Shown here in pieces: positions 24,106 through 33,625 of a DNA stretch of 64,000 nt. Position 1 is the stretch's first letter; each line of letters begins with the position of its first letter. The stretch lies in the NCBI RefSeq assembly GCF_010389155.1, contig NC_057763.1, forward strand, positions 37,244,645-37,308,644, read 5' to 3'. Both the position numbers and the translations under genes were made by a program. Source of the DNA: Erigeron canadensis. Lineage: Eukaryota > Streptophyta > Magnoliopsida > Asterales > Asteraceae. The notes below the pieces were generated by a model. That model was not told the origin of the DNA. It searched no databases and saw only the letters and a list, made by a program, of their open reading frames with translations.

Positions 24106-24784
24106 ATTGATTACAGCCTACAAGCCGGTTGCAACTTGCAATTGCTAATACTTTTATGGATGGTAGTTTAGTTGACTGGGTAAGTAAAAAATCAATTTTG
24201 ATTTATTTTTTCAAACCGATTATTAAGTTGCAACAACCCATTATTTTTAACGATAAATTTCACTCCGCACGTTGCTGCGGTTATCCGATTTCGTTTTTAA
24301 TGGCAATTTACAACAAACCATCATGTTTATGTTTACTAGCAAAAATAATAAAAAGACAAAATGTGACAAAAAAAAATCCAAAGTGAAAACAAAAGGAAAA
24401 AAAATGAACAAAAAGATTTTAATAACAATTGGTAAAAATCAAAATATTACCAAAAACAAAAAGAATATATGTGAAACAAAGTGTTAAAAAAACAATCAAA
24501 AGTTTAATAAAAACAAAAACATTTAAAGAAAAAAATGCTTAAAAACAAAATAGAAATATAAATATCAAAGAAAGAACAAACTTTAAAATACTCAATATAA
24601 AAGAAATGTAAAAAAAAAATGTTTAAGACAAATAAATTAAAAAAATATATAAAATAGATGGGGCAAAAATGCAAAATGACATTTTAAAATCTCTAACGGA
24701 AAAGACACAAAATAACAAACCAGGAGGGGAGTAAATTGTAAATATCAAAATCTCCACAAATAATAAAACAAAAGAAAAACAAAT

Positions 24785-24875
24785 AAACATACAATTGGAG
24801 TGGGGGAGAGAGACTTCAAACCTTAGACCTCTTGATTAATAAGAGGCACCCAAATGGCCAGCCACTCCAATTAAA
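24785..24875 (-). repeat. Hairpin with tRNA-like boxes, possible SINE relic
   Basis: ACAATTGGAGTGG (about 24788) and CCACTCCAATT (about 24863) form an inverted repeat around an 80-bp core. On the minus strand the core reads TGGCTGGCCATTTGGGTG and GGTTTGAAGTCT, weak matches to Pol III A and B boxes. It could also be chance. Confidence 0.3.
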
Positions 24876-24968
24876 CACAATTATTGTTTTTACTACACAA
24901 ACTAAAATATATATCCAAACCAAGTTTTTTACTGTTCACTTTCGTGACTTTTATTAGAGGTTATAATG

Positions 24969-25912
24969 TATTGTATGTATTTAATATTTATACAGATGAG
25001 GAGAACAAACGTTGATAGAGCATTTTATAGATGCGCTACTCGTACGGTTCTAGAGACTTCTTCATTTATTTTTTCTATTCTTTTTACTATCACAACTAAT
25101 TATTTTTTCTAATTTACGGAGTTTTATTTTTTTAATATTTATTTATTACAATAATTAACTAAACCTAAGATTTTCAAAAATACCCGAACTACCCCTATGG
25201 CCCTACCTTGACCTTAAATGAAACTCGAACCCAGATAAAGAATCCAAAATGTGTTCGAGACAGGACTGTAGATCCGATTGAGCCTTCATTTTCAAACTTG
25301 AGCTCGATCTAAATTAGTAACACTTTTCGAGCTTAGCTCGATAGTGAATATTAAATTTATAAAAATATGTATGAGTTTTTGTAAAATCTATGTATTGAGT
25401 TGATGACGAGAACGATCATTAATACTTTGTTCGCTTTTTCTATTCATGGTTTCCTTAGGATTTGCTTCAACTCTTCAAGTGGTGTGATGTTGCCACTGAT
25501 CTTCATTGAGTTACGATTTTGTTGATCATCAATGTATCAAGCCACCAATTCTAGTTGTGACTCGAAGTCATCTGGTCCAATTTGGCGCATGTCATAACTA
25601 AAAGTTGTTGGCCTTGATTGGGTGTTCATATGAGCTATTTGGTTGCGTCAATTACTCGGCTGGAGCAAGATATCAGGGTTGAAGACGTTCTCTTTAGTTT
25701 GATCCTTTATAAGTTCACAAATTGGTTTTTGAATTAAAACTATTTTGATGAGCAAAGGTAGAAAACAAAATAGGCACAGGTGGATCTTTTGGTGAATAAT
25801 TAAGACACAACTTCATGGTGTATCCAAAATTAGCAGTGAAGAGGATGGGAAGCAAACACCATGCAAGGAAATGTGTCGTGTTCGGGTTGATGTGTAGGAA
25901 GGTTCATATACC
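24969..25912. repeat. Tandem segmental duplication, unit B, second part
   Basis: Continues unit B after the 5.5-kb block. It matches 12562-13602, including ATTGTATGTA at the junction, the ACAGATGAGGAGAAC leader, TATA box, TTCTAGAGACTTC, TTCAAAAATACCCGAACTA, and the right-edge segment ending GGAAGGTTCATATACCTC. Similarity ends at about 25912. Confidence 0.85.
25024..25060 (-). promoter_or_regulatory. Displaced TATA box and heat-shock-like element of FKBP copy B
   Basis: Counterpart of the copy A promoter. TATAAA lies on the minus strand at 25029-25024 and TTCTAGAGACTTC at 25048-25060, followed by another TTC, making the array slightly longer than in A. It faces left, towards the F-box gene and copy B, but is 5.6 kb from the copy B ATG. 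It could drive a transcript that splices across the insertion, drive the F-box gene, or be dead. Confidence 0.55.
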
Positions 25913-26280
25913 TCTAGTTTCATCATCAGAGATTTGGAACTTGAAATATACTTGATCAAAGATTCCTGGTATCGGTTTGGTCACATAATGTTTGTCATAA
26001 GAAGTGCACTAGGGAGACAGTGTTAACCAGCAGTTCTTGTTAAATTCACTTGTATCTATCTGTTAACAAATCACTAGACGAGCTGCTTAGGTTTCTATTA
26101 TCTTTTTCGTTTACTTTTGTTATTATCTTGCTAGATCCTTCATTTGATAACGGCCTCTGAAATAACGAGTAGAAAGTAAAACTTTTTGTTTACAGGGTGG
26201 TGTTGATGAAGATCATGATAACTAAAATAGCTCTAAATGACTCGTTGTTGGCTCGTTCCCAGAGGTGTTATTGTTGATCA

Positions 26281-27482
26281 TAGGGATGAGCATAAAGCCC
26301 GGAAACCCGAAAACCGGCCTAAGACCGACCGAACCCGGACCTACCCGACCCGGACCGGATGCCAAACGGTCCGGTCCTCGGTTCCTAGTTTAAGGTAAAT
26401 TCGGTTCTCGGGTCGGTTTGGTCCAAACCCGGTAAAAACATGGAGACCGAAAAAAAAACCCGGAAATAACACTAATATGTATGTTGTGGGTATTGGGTTA
26501 GACTTTTCTCGTTTTTATACTGATATGTATTAAGGATTCGATAAATCTTATCTATAAAAATTAACTAATAAGTTTTAGTTTTGGAAAACTAGACGTTTCC
26601 CTCTACCTCTCGATCTGATCATACACACGCACTGAATATTTAAATACCACTTAATATTCAACTTAAAAAAAAAAAAAACCTACCACAATCTTCCTTCATT
26701 TTTTTTTTCTTTCAAAAATCATATTACAAGAGCAATGTCATGGAATGAAATGGAAATTTGGAAATGTAATTTTATTGTTCTCGTTCTTCTGTTTCTTTTG
26801 GTTACATAATGTAACTTACATTCTGCTTTGTAATTTTGCATTTTGTTGATGCGTATTGTGTTTCTTGCTTATGTTGATGTATGTCACATACATATAGGTG
26901 GGATGAAGCCCAACTTTTAGGGGGTGTTTGGTATGATGGAATGGAAAGAGGAGAAAGAAAATGAGAAAGACTTCCCTTGTTTGTTTGCGACGAATAAAGA
27001 GAATGAGAAAGGAGAAAGGGGAATCAATTCCATTCTTTCCATTCTCTACAAATTGTAGAGATTTGTAGAGAATGGATGAGAATGGAAAAAAATTTTTTTT
27101 TTTTTTTGAAGATGTTATATGTAATAAATGTATTATTATTTAAAATTTTATTTTATATATATATATATATATATATTCATTCTCTGTGGGTACCAAACAA
27201 CGGAATCCATTCTCTTTCCAAATATCCATTCTCTCTCACTATTTCCATTCTCTATTACATTTCCATTCTCTATGATTCCCTCCTACCAAACACCATATAG
27301 CCCAACAAAGTTCATGTCAAAAAACGGGCCTAATCGGGTAGAACCGAGACCGGACCGATAATTTTCGGGTTAGACCGAACCGATCACTAATCGGGTCGGT
27401 CTTCGATTCCTAGTTTGTGCATTTTTCAGGTTTTGCCGGTCCGGTCCGGTTCGGTCCGGGTTCGGGACCGTGCTCATCCCTA
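26281..27482. mobile_element. Non-autonomous hAT (Ac/Ds-like) element, 1.2 kb, with nested MITE
   Basis: Perfect 12-bp terminal inverted repeats: TAGGGATGAGCA at the left and TGCTCATCCCTA at the right. They belong to the same terminus family as the element at 2549-3434. Subterminal regions are rich in ACCGG/CCCGG/CGGTCC words in opposite orientations at the two ends. Flanks GTTGATCA and GTGATCAA share TGATCA, an imperfect 8-bp target duplication. About 370 bp of its length is a later MITE (26925-27298). No transposase is encoded. Confidence 0.85.
26925..27298. mobile_element. MITE, copy 1 of a family with GGTGTTTGGTA ends, nested in the hAT element
   Basis: Flanked by a perfect 8-bp direct repeat AGCCCAAC (26917-26924 and 27299-27306). 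The ends contain GGGTGTTTGGTA and TACCAAACACC in inverse orientation. The body is built of GGAATGG/CCATTCTCT motifs and an internal palindrome (CTACAAATTGTAGAG). A second copy lies at 30423-30788. The 8-bp target repeat points to the hAT superfamily. Confidence 0.85.
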
Positions 27483-28136
27483 GTGATCAAGAAAGTATCA
27501 AGAAAGACATTAGAGATATGAACTATCCAGTAAAGTTTTGTAAACCTAGTAGCTTAGGTTAAAACCATGCCTAAGTGCCTAACTTGCACATCAGAGAAAT
27601 GGATATATGATACCGCAAACAAAGCTAAAATGTTTTCAATTTTCTGGCTCAACATAGATCCAATATTTGCGCAATTCTATTATATTTATTCTCAACATGC
27701 AAAAACATCAACTTACAAAGTTACAAGCATCTGCTCATGATTTAATATCCAACTGCAGTGTTAGACAGATCAACAAGTATGCTAAAGAAAGAAATTTTCT
27801 GCTTAACAATTGAAGTATGCCTTCAAAATACAATGTTCCAACTTAAATATGAAGTTTATCCGTAGCCCATAATGCTAGTCCCCTATATTCTCTTTCAGGT
27901 GCACTGAAGCACAAATAAAAATACAGATGATCCGTCGCCCATAAGCAAATTCAGCCCTATTACCCAGAGTTTCAATTGTTATGTGCTCCAAAGATTCAAC
28001 TCATAACACTTGAACAAATGTCGGCAGCACTGACCATAACAGTCAACATACTCAACCAATCAGGTTTGATAAACACCGGGTATAAAGCTATATTCAACTC
28101 CCGCCTCTCAATGCAAATTTACCCAATCGATCTTAA

Positions 28137-29222
28137 CTAGCTCGCATAATGCAGCCCATTAAGCAAACTCTTATACGTCTTCTCATTCATAAAACTATCT
28201 TTCTTCCTAAACTCTTCAAGAACATCAAACGCATCATCAACCCTACCTTCCCTACACAACCCTTCAAGTAACGTCCTATATGTCAACAAATCAGGCGACA
28301 TCGACTCCCTCACCATATCAAAAACAACCTCAACCGCCTCCTCAAACTTCTGATCCATCGCAAGACTACAAATCAAAATCATAAAACTACTCCCTTTCGG
28401 CACCAACCCTTTCCCTCTCATTTCCTTATAAAACCCCAACCCTTCTTCCACTCTCCCTTTCTCACACAACCCATGAATCAAATAACAATAACTATACAAA
28501 TTCGGCTCGTTCCTATACAACCCCATCTCACAGAAAACACTAACCGCTTTATCAACCTCACCACATTTGGCGTGTGCTTTAATTATCATATTCAAAGCAA
28601 AAGTATCCGGCGCCACACCACACGCCTTCATTTGTTTATGCAACGATTTTACGCCGCGTAAATAAACATAACATACATTCACATTATTGAACCGTCTAAG
28701 TAACGAATCTAACAACATTTTATAAGTCTCTAAATCAGGTTTCGAGTCTACACTAGTCAACATTTTCTTATAGACATCAAATGCACGGTTAAAAAGAAAC
28801 TTACGGCCACAACAGAACTTAATGACTGAATTGAACAGGGGGCGCGTGGTGTCTGGACACGCGCCCGCGAGTATTTCTTCAACTAAGGTTTCGGCGTGAT
28901 TGTATCGTTTGTTGGAAACAGATATTTGAATCATGGTTAAGTAAGTGTTGCTGTTGTGTTTGTAATTACGTTGTTGGCCGGTCCAGCGGAAGATATCGAA
29001 AGCTAAATCTGGGTCTGATTGAGAACGTAAGGCTTGTACGACGTCGTGATGGGTGAATCCGGGTTTTAGGGTTTCGACCCATGTTTCGAATTGTTTTACT
29101 AGTGGAGTTCTGGGTGTGGGGGTGGAGGTCTGAGGTGGAGCTACGGTGGTGGTTGAGAGTAGCCGGCGGGGAAGTAAGGCTGTGATGAGAGAACGGTGGT
29201 GGCGTAAGATTTGCTTGGCCAT
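28137..29222 (-). CDS. P-class pentatricopeptide repeat protein, probably mitochondrial, 361 aa
   Basis: Intronless frame, as is usual for PPR genes. The N-terminus MAKQILRHHRSLITALLPRR is basic and lacks acidic residues, as in a mitochondrial presequence. It is followed by a Pro/Thr-rich stretch and QFETWVETLKPGF and RSQSDPDLAFDIFRW. Tandem 35-residue repeats occupy about 90-355: TYLTMIQISVSNKRYNHAETLVEEI, LNMIIKAHAKCGEVDKAVSVFCEM, LYSYCYLIHGLCEKGRVEEGLGFYKEM, LTYRTLLEGLCREGRVDDAFDVLEEF. No E or DYW editing domain is present. It closely resembles my recollection of Arabidopsis At3g25210. PPR proteins bind organellar RNA; the target is unknown. Confidence 0.93.
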   Translation of the reverse strand: MAKQILRHHRSLITALLPRRLLSTTTVAPPQTSTPTPRTPLVKQFETWVETLKPGFTHHDVVQALRSQSDPDLAFDIFRWTGQQRNYKHNSNTYLTMIQISVSNKRYNHAETLVEEILAGACPDTTRPLFNSVIKFCCGRKFLFNRAFDVYKKMLTSVDSKPDLETYKMLLDSLLRRFNNVNVCYVYLRGVKSLHKQMKACGVAPDTFALNMIIKAHAKCGEVDKAVSVFCEMGLYRNEPNLYSYCYLIHGLCEKGRVEEGLGFYKEMRGKGLVPKGSSFMILICSLAMDQKFEEAVEVVFDMVRESMSPDLLTYRTLLEGLCREGRVDDAFDVLEEFRKKDSFMNEKTYKSLLNGLHYAS

Positions 29223-29536
29223 TTTGCAGGAATTTTTAGAAATTTTTGTTTTGTTTATTCTTAGCCAACTAAGCCAAGTGACACTGGTTTCTGGGCTTGT
29301 AGGCTCAGGCTCATGCTTTTTTTCAAATTGGGTTGGGCTAGTTGTGAGATAAAAGATAAATGTTTTCTTTTTTCCATGTAAAAGGCAATGTAAAAGGTTT
29401 TTTCTACCAAGGGGAAAGTCATTGACTTTGACAAGTAAATAAAACTTTTTAAATCAATTGTTTCTTTTGAAAATACATTTGTAAGGTTAATGGTTGATAG
29501 GTTGAGTCGCTCATACAATTAAAAGGAAAAATAGAC

Positions 29537-29754
29537 TAGCCTAGTTGTTCAGAGATACTATCAGTTTTGACTAAAAGTCTTGAGTTTGATTCCTAGAGAT
29601 GATAAGTTTTGAAGTTTTTCATCCGAATATTTGTAACAGCTCATGTTCAACATCTTGTTATCTAGAGTACGTGCAAGGCTTTACCATTATTGGATGAGGT
29701 TAATTTCTCTGATGTCATATCCTGACTGAAGTTTTTAAAAAAATAAAAGAAAAA
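29537..29754 (+). mobile_element. tRNA-derived SINE
   Basis: A-box-like TAGCCTAGTTG (29537) and B-box-like GAGTTTGATTCCT (29582-29594) are about 45 bases apart, as in tRNA-headed SINEs. The element ends in an A-rich tail from 29735. Flanks GAAAAATAGAC (29526-29536) and GAAAAATGAC (29755-29764) form a target duplication with one indel. Confidence 0.7.
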
Positions 29755-30422
29755 GAAAAATGACATGATGTGTGGATCGTATAGGTGCATGTGTTTCAAA
29801 TAAGTAGGGCACTAGGGAGGTATAGATTACTTGAGGATTATGTATATGTTTAGCAACTAGCAAGTAGCAACAAAGGTACGCAGTTAGTGTTTGTATGTTA
29901 ATTAGAACCATGATGCAAGTAAACTCTATTACTATTATGATTTCCAATATGAGTAAATTTTATCGTTCATAAAGACCTTAAAAAAATCTTTTTTTAATTA
30001 ATTTTTTTATTGTTGTCTTTTTTTTTTTCCCTTTTTTTAAACAACTTGATAAGATACTCATAAGAAATATTAAAAGTAGTTGCCTGCAGATCTATGGCGC
30101 GCATCCTATCTGTGAATAGGCAGGTAAACCTAATTTAGTTATATTATATACTCCTCGCTGGTTGGAACATAAAATATTTAGATACGATCATTTTTGTAGG
30201 CTTTGATTGTTTCATAAGTGTTTTTTTTTAAAGATAAATGCCAAAAAGTAGCAACATTTTTATTTTGTTTCGAGACAAGTTATGTACCCTGTACTCTAAA
30301 TACAAATATTTGAACAAATATAAAGTTTATCACACATAACGTTACAAATTTTGAAAGCTTACTATCTATAACGGTATTTATTTGAAAGGCTACCCTCTAC
30401 AATGGTACATATTGTATGTTAT

Positions 30423-30788
30423 ATGGGGGTATTTGATACAATGGAATGGAAATGGTGGAAAGGGAATGAGAAAGACTCCTCATGTTTGGTTACAATAGAG
30501 AACGGAAAAGAGAATCGAGAAGTGGGAATCGATTACATTCCCTCTATTCTCTATAAATTGTAGAGATCGAATGGATGAGAATGGAAAAAAACAATTTTTT
30601 TTTTGTTTTAATGATGTTGTATGTATTAAATTTAATTATTATTTAAATTTTTGTATTTTTCATATATTCATTCTCTACTTGTACTAAATGACGGAATATA
30701 TTCTCTTTCCAAATACTCATTCTCTTTCCCACTATATTCATTCTAATTACATTTCCATTCTCTTTGATTCACTCCTACCAAACACCTA
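30423..30788. mobile_element. MITE, copy 2 of the GGTGTTTGGTA family
   Basis: Same structure as 26925-27298: a GGGGGTATTTGATA left end, GGAATGG and CCATTCTCT words, a CTATAAATTGTAGAG palindrome, and TACCAAACACC at the right end. Flanks TATGTTAT and CATGTTAG agree at 6 of 8 positions. It is more diverged at its left terminus than copy 1. Confidence 0.78.
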
Positions 30789-31162
30789 CATGTTAGTATC
30801 ATCATGAAAACATAAATGTTATATTATTGCTAAATAATTAAGTGCCTCCTTTTTTTTCTAAAAAGTCTTATTAATTTATAGGTTATCCGGGAAATATAGG
30901 ATCATTTTGACTCAAATGTATAGTAATCACTCAAAATATATATTTGTTATGGAGAGGATCGGATTTACTGAAACTTAGTTTAAATATACTGGCATGTAAC
31001 ATACTGTCATATTGTTAGCACAAATGTGCAAGCAAAGTCTTCCTCGTTAACCCTTATAATATTTCACATGAATACATCATCCACAACATATTCAATTTTC
31101 AACTAGACTAAAACAATTTCTCCAAGTCAATCTCCACCCGACCAAATGCTTTTAATATTCCA

Positions 31163-31170
31163 TATATAAA
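31163..31170 (+). promoter_or_regulatory. TATA box for the gene at 31244
   Basis: TATATAAA 74 bases upstream of the ATG. Transcription should start near 31195, leaving a short leader of about 50 nt. Confidence 0.6.
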
Positions 31171-31243
31171 ACCATATTATATACTTCCATATAATTTCTT
31201 CCATCCAAAGTCTTCTTCAAAATTTCTCAAAAACCTTTCATCA

Positions 31244-31699
31244 ATGGCTGCAGTTGTCATGCTTGTCAACCTTATTTTCTCCACAATAACCATGGCGTCA
31301 AACCTCCTTTCGTTTTTGGCCTTCAACGTCACTGCACGTCTCCTAGTAATCGCAATCCAAGGATTAAAAGTCCCAGGAGAAGCTATGCAGTCTGGAATGG
31401 AGCAAATTTGTGGTTTGATAAGAAGTTGTGTAGAGTACCTTTTGGAAATTGTTTTAGAGGTGATAAGTGGGATTGTTGGTTTAATTTTTGATCTAGTGAA
31501 AGATAGTGTTTCTGGGTCGGTTGCAGCCACTGGGGCCGCGGCTGGAGCGTTGATGGAGAACATGAGGTCGGGCTACGATGGGCTGTTGGAAGAAGTTCAG
31601 GGGATGATGGCAAGTGCAGTGGAGATGGTTACTACAATGGTGGTAGATTTGTGGAATAACTATATGGATGCTCAAAGTTATGTCACAGAAAATGCTTGA
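31244..31699 (+). CDS. Small hydrophobic protein of unknown function, 151 aa
   Basis: Intronless frame with a good TATA box. Residues 1-42 are hydrophobic with few charges (MLVNLIFSTITMASNLLSFLAF...) and may be a signal anchor or membrane hairpin. A second hydrophobic, Val/Ile/Leu-rich stretch covers about 57-85 (CVEYLLEIVLEVISGIVGLIF). An Ala/Gly-rich turn (VAATGAAAGAL) and an amphipathic acidic helix with many Met (MVTTMVVDLWNNYMD) follow. I do not recognise the family. Base composition is higher in G+C than the surroundings and synonymous positions look coding, so I consider it real. It could be a plant small membrane-associated protein; no enzymatic motif is present. Confidence 0.72.
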   Translation: MAAVVMLVNLIFSTITMASNLLSFLAFNVTARLLVIAIQGLKVPGEAMQSGMEQICGLIRSCVEYLLEIVLEVISGIVGLIFDLVKDSVSGSVAATGAAAGALMENMRSGYDGLLEEVQGMMASAVEMVTTMVVDLWNNYMDAQSYVTENA

Positions 31700-33596
31700 C
31701 TTTTGTTAATTATCAACTTATAGGTTTTTAAACTAATGTATTTAGCTTCTTTTTTGTTGTTGCTGTAATAATTTGTAAATGAATCTTTGTTTATGATGTA
31801 ACAAACAATAGTTGGATTCAAGTAGTGGACTAGTGGTATTAAACAAGTACCTAACAAGATTTTGTTTCTCTGTTTTCTTGTTCTCAACATAAAAATAAAT
31901 AAAAATGCAGCATTTAATTTTGCTTATGCAAAAACAAAAAATGATTAATTTACATATAAAGCCAAGTAAAACGACGTCCAGTTTATGGTTCGCTAACTTT
32001 TGTGGGAGTCTAGGATTTTATACATCTGTTGGTTGGGATAGGAGCAATTATACTTTTATTGTTTTAAAACCCGATTCAATCTAGCCAATTGAACTGAGTT
32101 AATTTCAAACCAATCGGGTAACTGATTATTTTATACTACTATTTTTTGGGTTTAACCCAGTAGATGGGTTGACCTTCATATCCTGATCAAACCAGTTTAA
32201 AATCTGTATTCTCATTAGATTGTTAGTACTTTGTTATTATTTAATATTTTAATTTGGTTTTGGTTCATTATATTGTTACTTCACTTACTTATTATTATTA
32301 TTATTATTTGATATTTTAGTTTGATTTTATTTATTTATTTATGTTTTATATTTTATTTACTTCATATTTACAACCACTTCTTTAAATTTATAATATTATC
32401 TTCAATTGGGTGTCTTTAGGTGTCTTTAGGGCTATCTCGAATACTATTTTTTGTTTCTATATAAATATAAACGGATCACTTGACCCGGTCAACTAATTGT
32501 TAGAATTGCTCAACTAATTGGTAAAATCGGTAATAAAATGCTATATCACGTTAATACATATACAGTATATGTTCTAAGTAATAGACTGAAAACGTGATGG
32601 ATAAATAAACATAAAATGAGAAACAAACAAAAAAATAAAGTAGGCATTTGTTTGGAAAATACATCACAATCATGAAATTTACATGTATAAATGGCACTTT
32701 GGTTTCCTTAGCTTAATCGTCAGGAAACTTCATTCCATACGCGCATGGGACTATTTCCAGGGTATGATGGTGAAAATGCTTTAATAGTCATGCTGAGAAA
32801 GCTACATCTTTTGTTACTTGGTGATGGTGTACGGGTATCCTACCCTTCATGTAGTTACGAGGCCTCTTGACTGAGCCAACCTTTGTAGCGAGTAAAAACC
32901 ATAAAAACCATGAACTCTTATTAGAAGTAATTTTTAGTCTTTTTTGTTAACTGTTTCTTTTATTTTATAGATTATTATTATGTTAGGTGTATTCAATATT
33001 TTTATATCAAATTATTACGAGTATGTTTCAGTAACAAAGATACATCACATTTATTTTTCTTTATTGGTTTTAAAATTTTAATTGAAATGTTCGGGCTAAA
33101 CTCGAATTGATTGGCCACTATATAGAAATAACCACTATAATTACGTAATACAATCTACATTTATAATCTAATCAAAAGAAACTCAAATTCTGATATGGAC
33201 ATATGGTTCCTAAAGCGTATTTATTAAGATTGATCATGGAAAAGGTAAAAAAACAATCTTATTGTTTTATCTTATTATCATGTTTTTAAAATACAAATAA
33301 TCACAAAAAATTGTTTAGCTGTAAAAATGATCATTTGTGTTTTCTTAAAGGAATAACAATAGTTTTGAAAAAATACAAGTTGGAATATGATTTTAAAAAA
33401 AAATAATTTTAGATTTACAAACATTTTACAAACAAAATCTTAAAAACATAACTTTCATCAATTAAATCTTGTCAATGTATTTTCTCTCTTTTTGTTAATT
33501 AGACCACATCACATACCACATATGATTGTAAAAGTTTGTTTGTAAAATGTTTGTTATTCCATCGATGCTTAGTCTCATAAACAAAATATAATTCAA

Positions 33597-33625
33597 CTAG
33601 ATTAGACCCCGTACGTTGCACGTTT
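33597..33625 (-). mobile_element. Candidate Helitron 3' terminus
   Basis: The minus strand reads CGTGCAACGTACGGGGTCTAATCTAG then T, i.e. palindromic CGTACG inside a CTAG end next to T. This is the same arrangement as at 22.02 kb. The element length is undetermined. Confidence 0.4.

Larger units (their letters stand above)
19479..24968. other. 5.5-kb insertion in the 5' leader of FKBP copy B
   Basis: Comparison with unit A (12555-12575) shows that the continuous leader ...TTATTATTGT-ATGTA... is split in unit B. The two sides share TATTGT (19473-19478 and 24969-24974), which could be a 6-bp target duplication. The inserted block carries the F-box gene, Helitron-like termini and long A+T-rich DNA. 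No terminal repeats at its ends are convincing, so the mechanism is unknown. It could be composite (several insertions), or unit A could have lost the block. Confidence 0.7.
20822..24968. other. A+T-rich repeat region upstream of the F-box gene
   Basis: No further gene seen. The stretch contains Helitron-like pieces (21543-21730, 22017-22050, 22795-22945), a three-copy repeat (23951-24105), a hairpin with tRNA-like boxes (24785-24875), and otherwise simple A+T-rich sequence. The F-box promoter should lie in 20822-21250; no strong motif is visible. Confidence 0.5.
25913..28136. other. Intergenic, mostly transposon
   Basis: Apart from the hAT element and nested MITE listed separately, no gene is seen. 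Bases 27483-28136 probably include the 3' untranslated region of the PPR gene. Confidence 0.5.
29223..31243. other. Intergenic with a SINE and a MITE
   Basis: Contains the PPR promoter region, a SINE (29537-29754), a MITE (30423-30788) and the promoter of the gene at 31244. Nothing else is recognisable. Confidence 0.5.
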
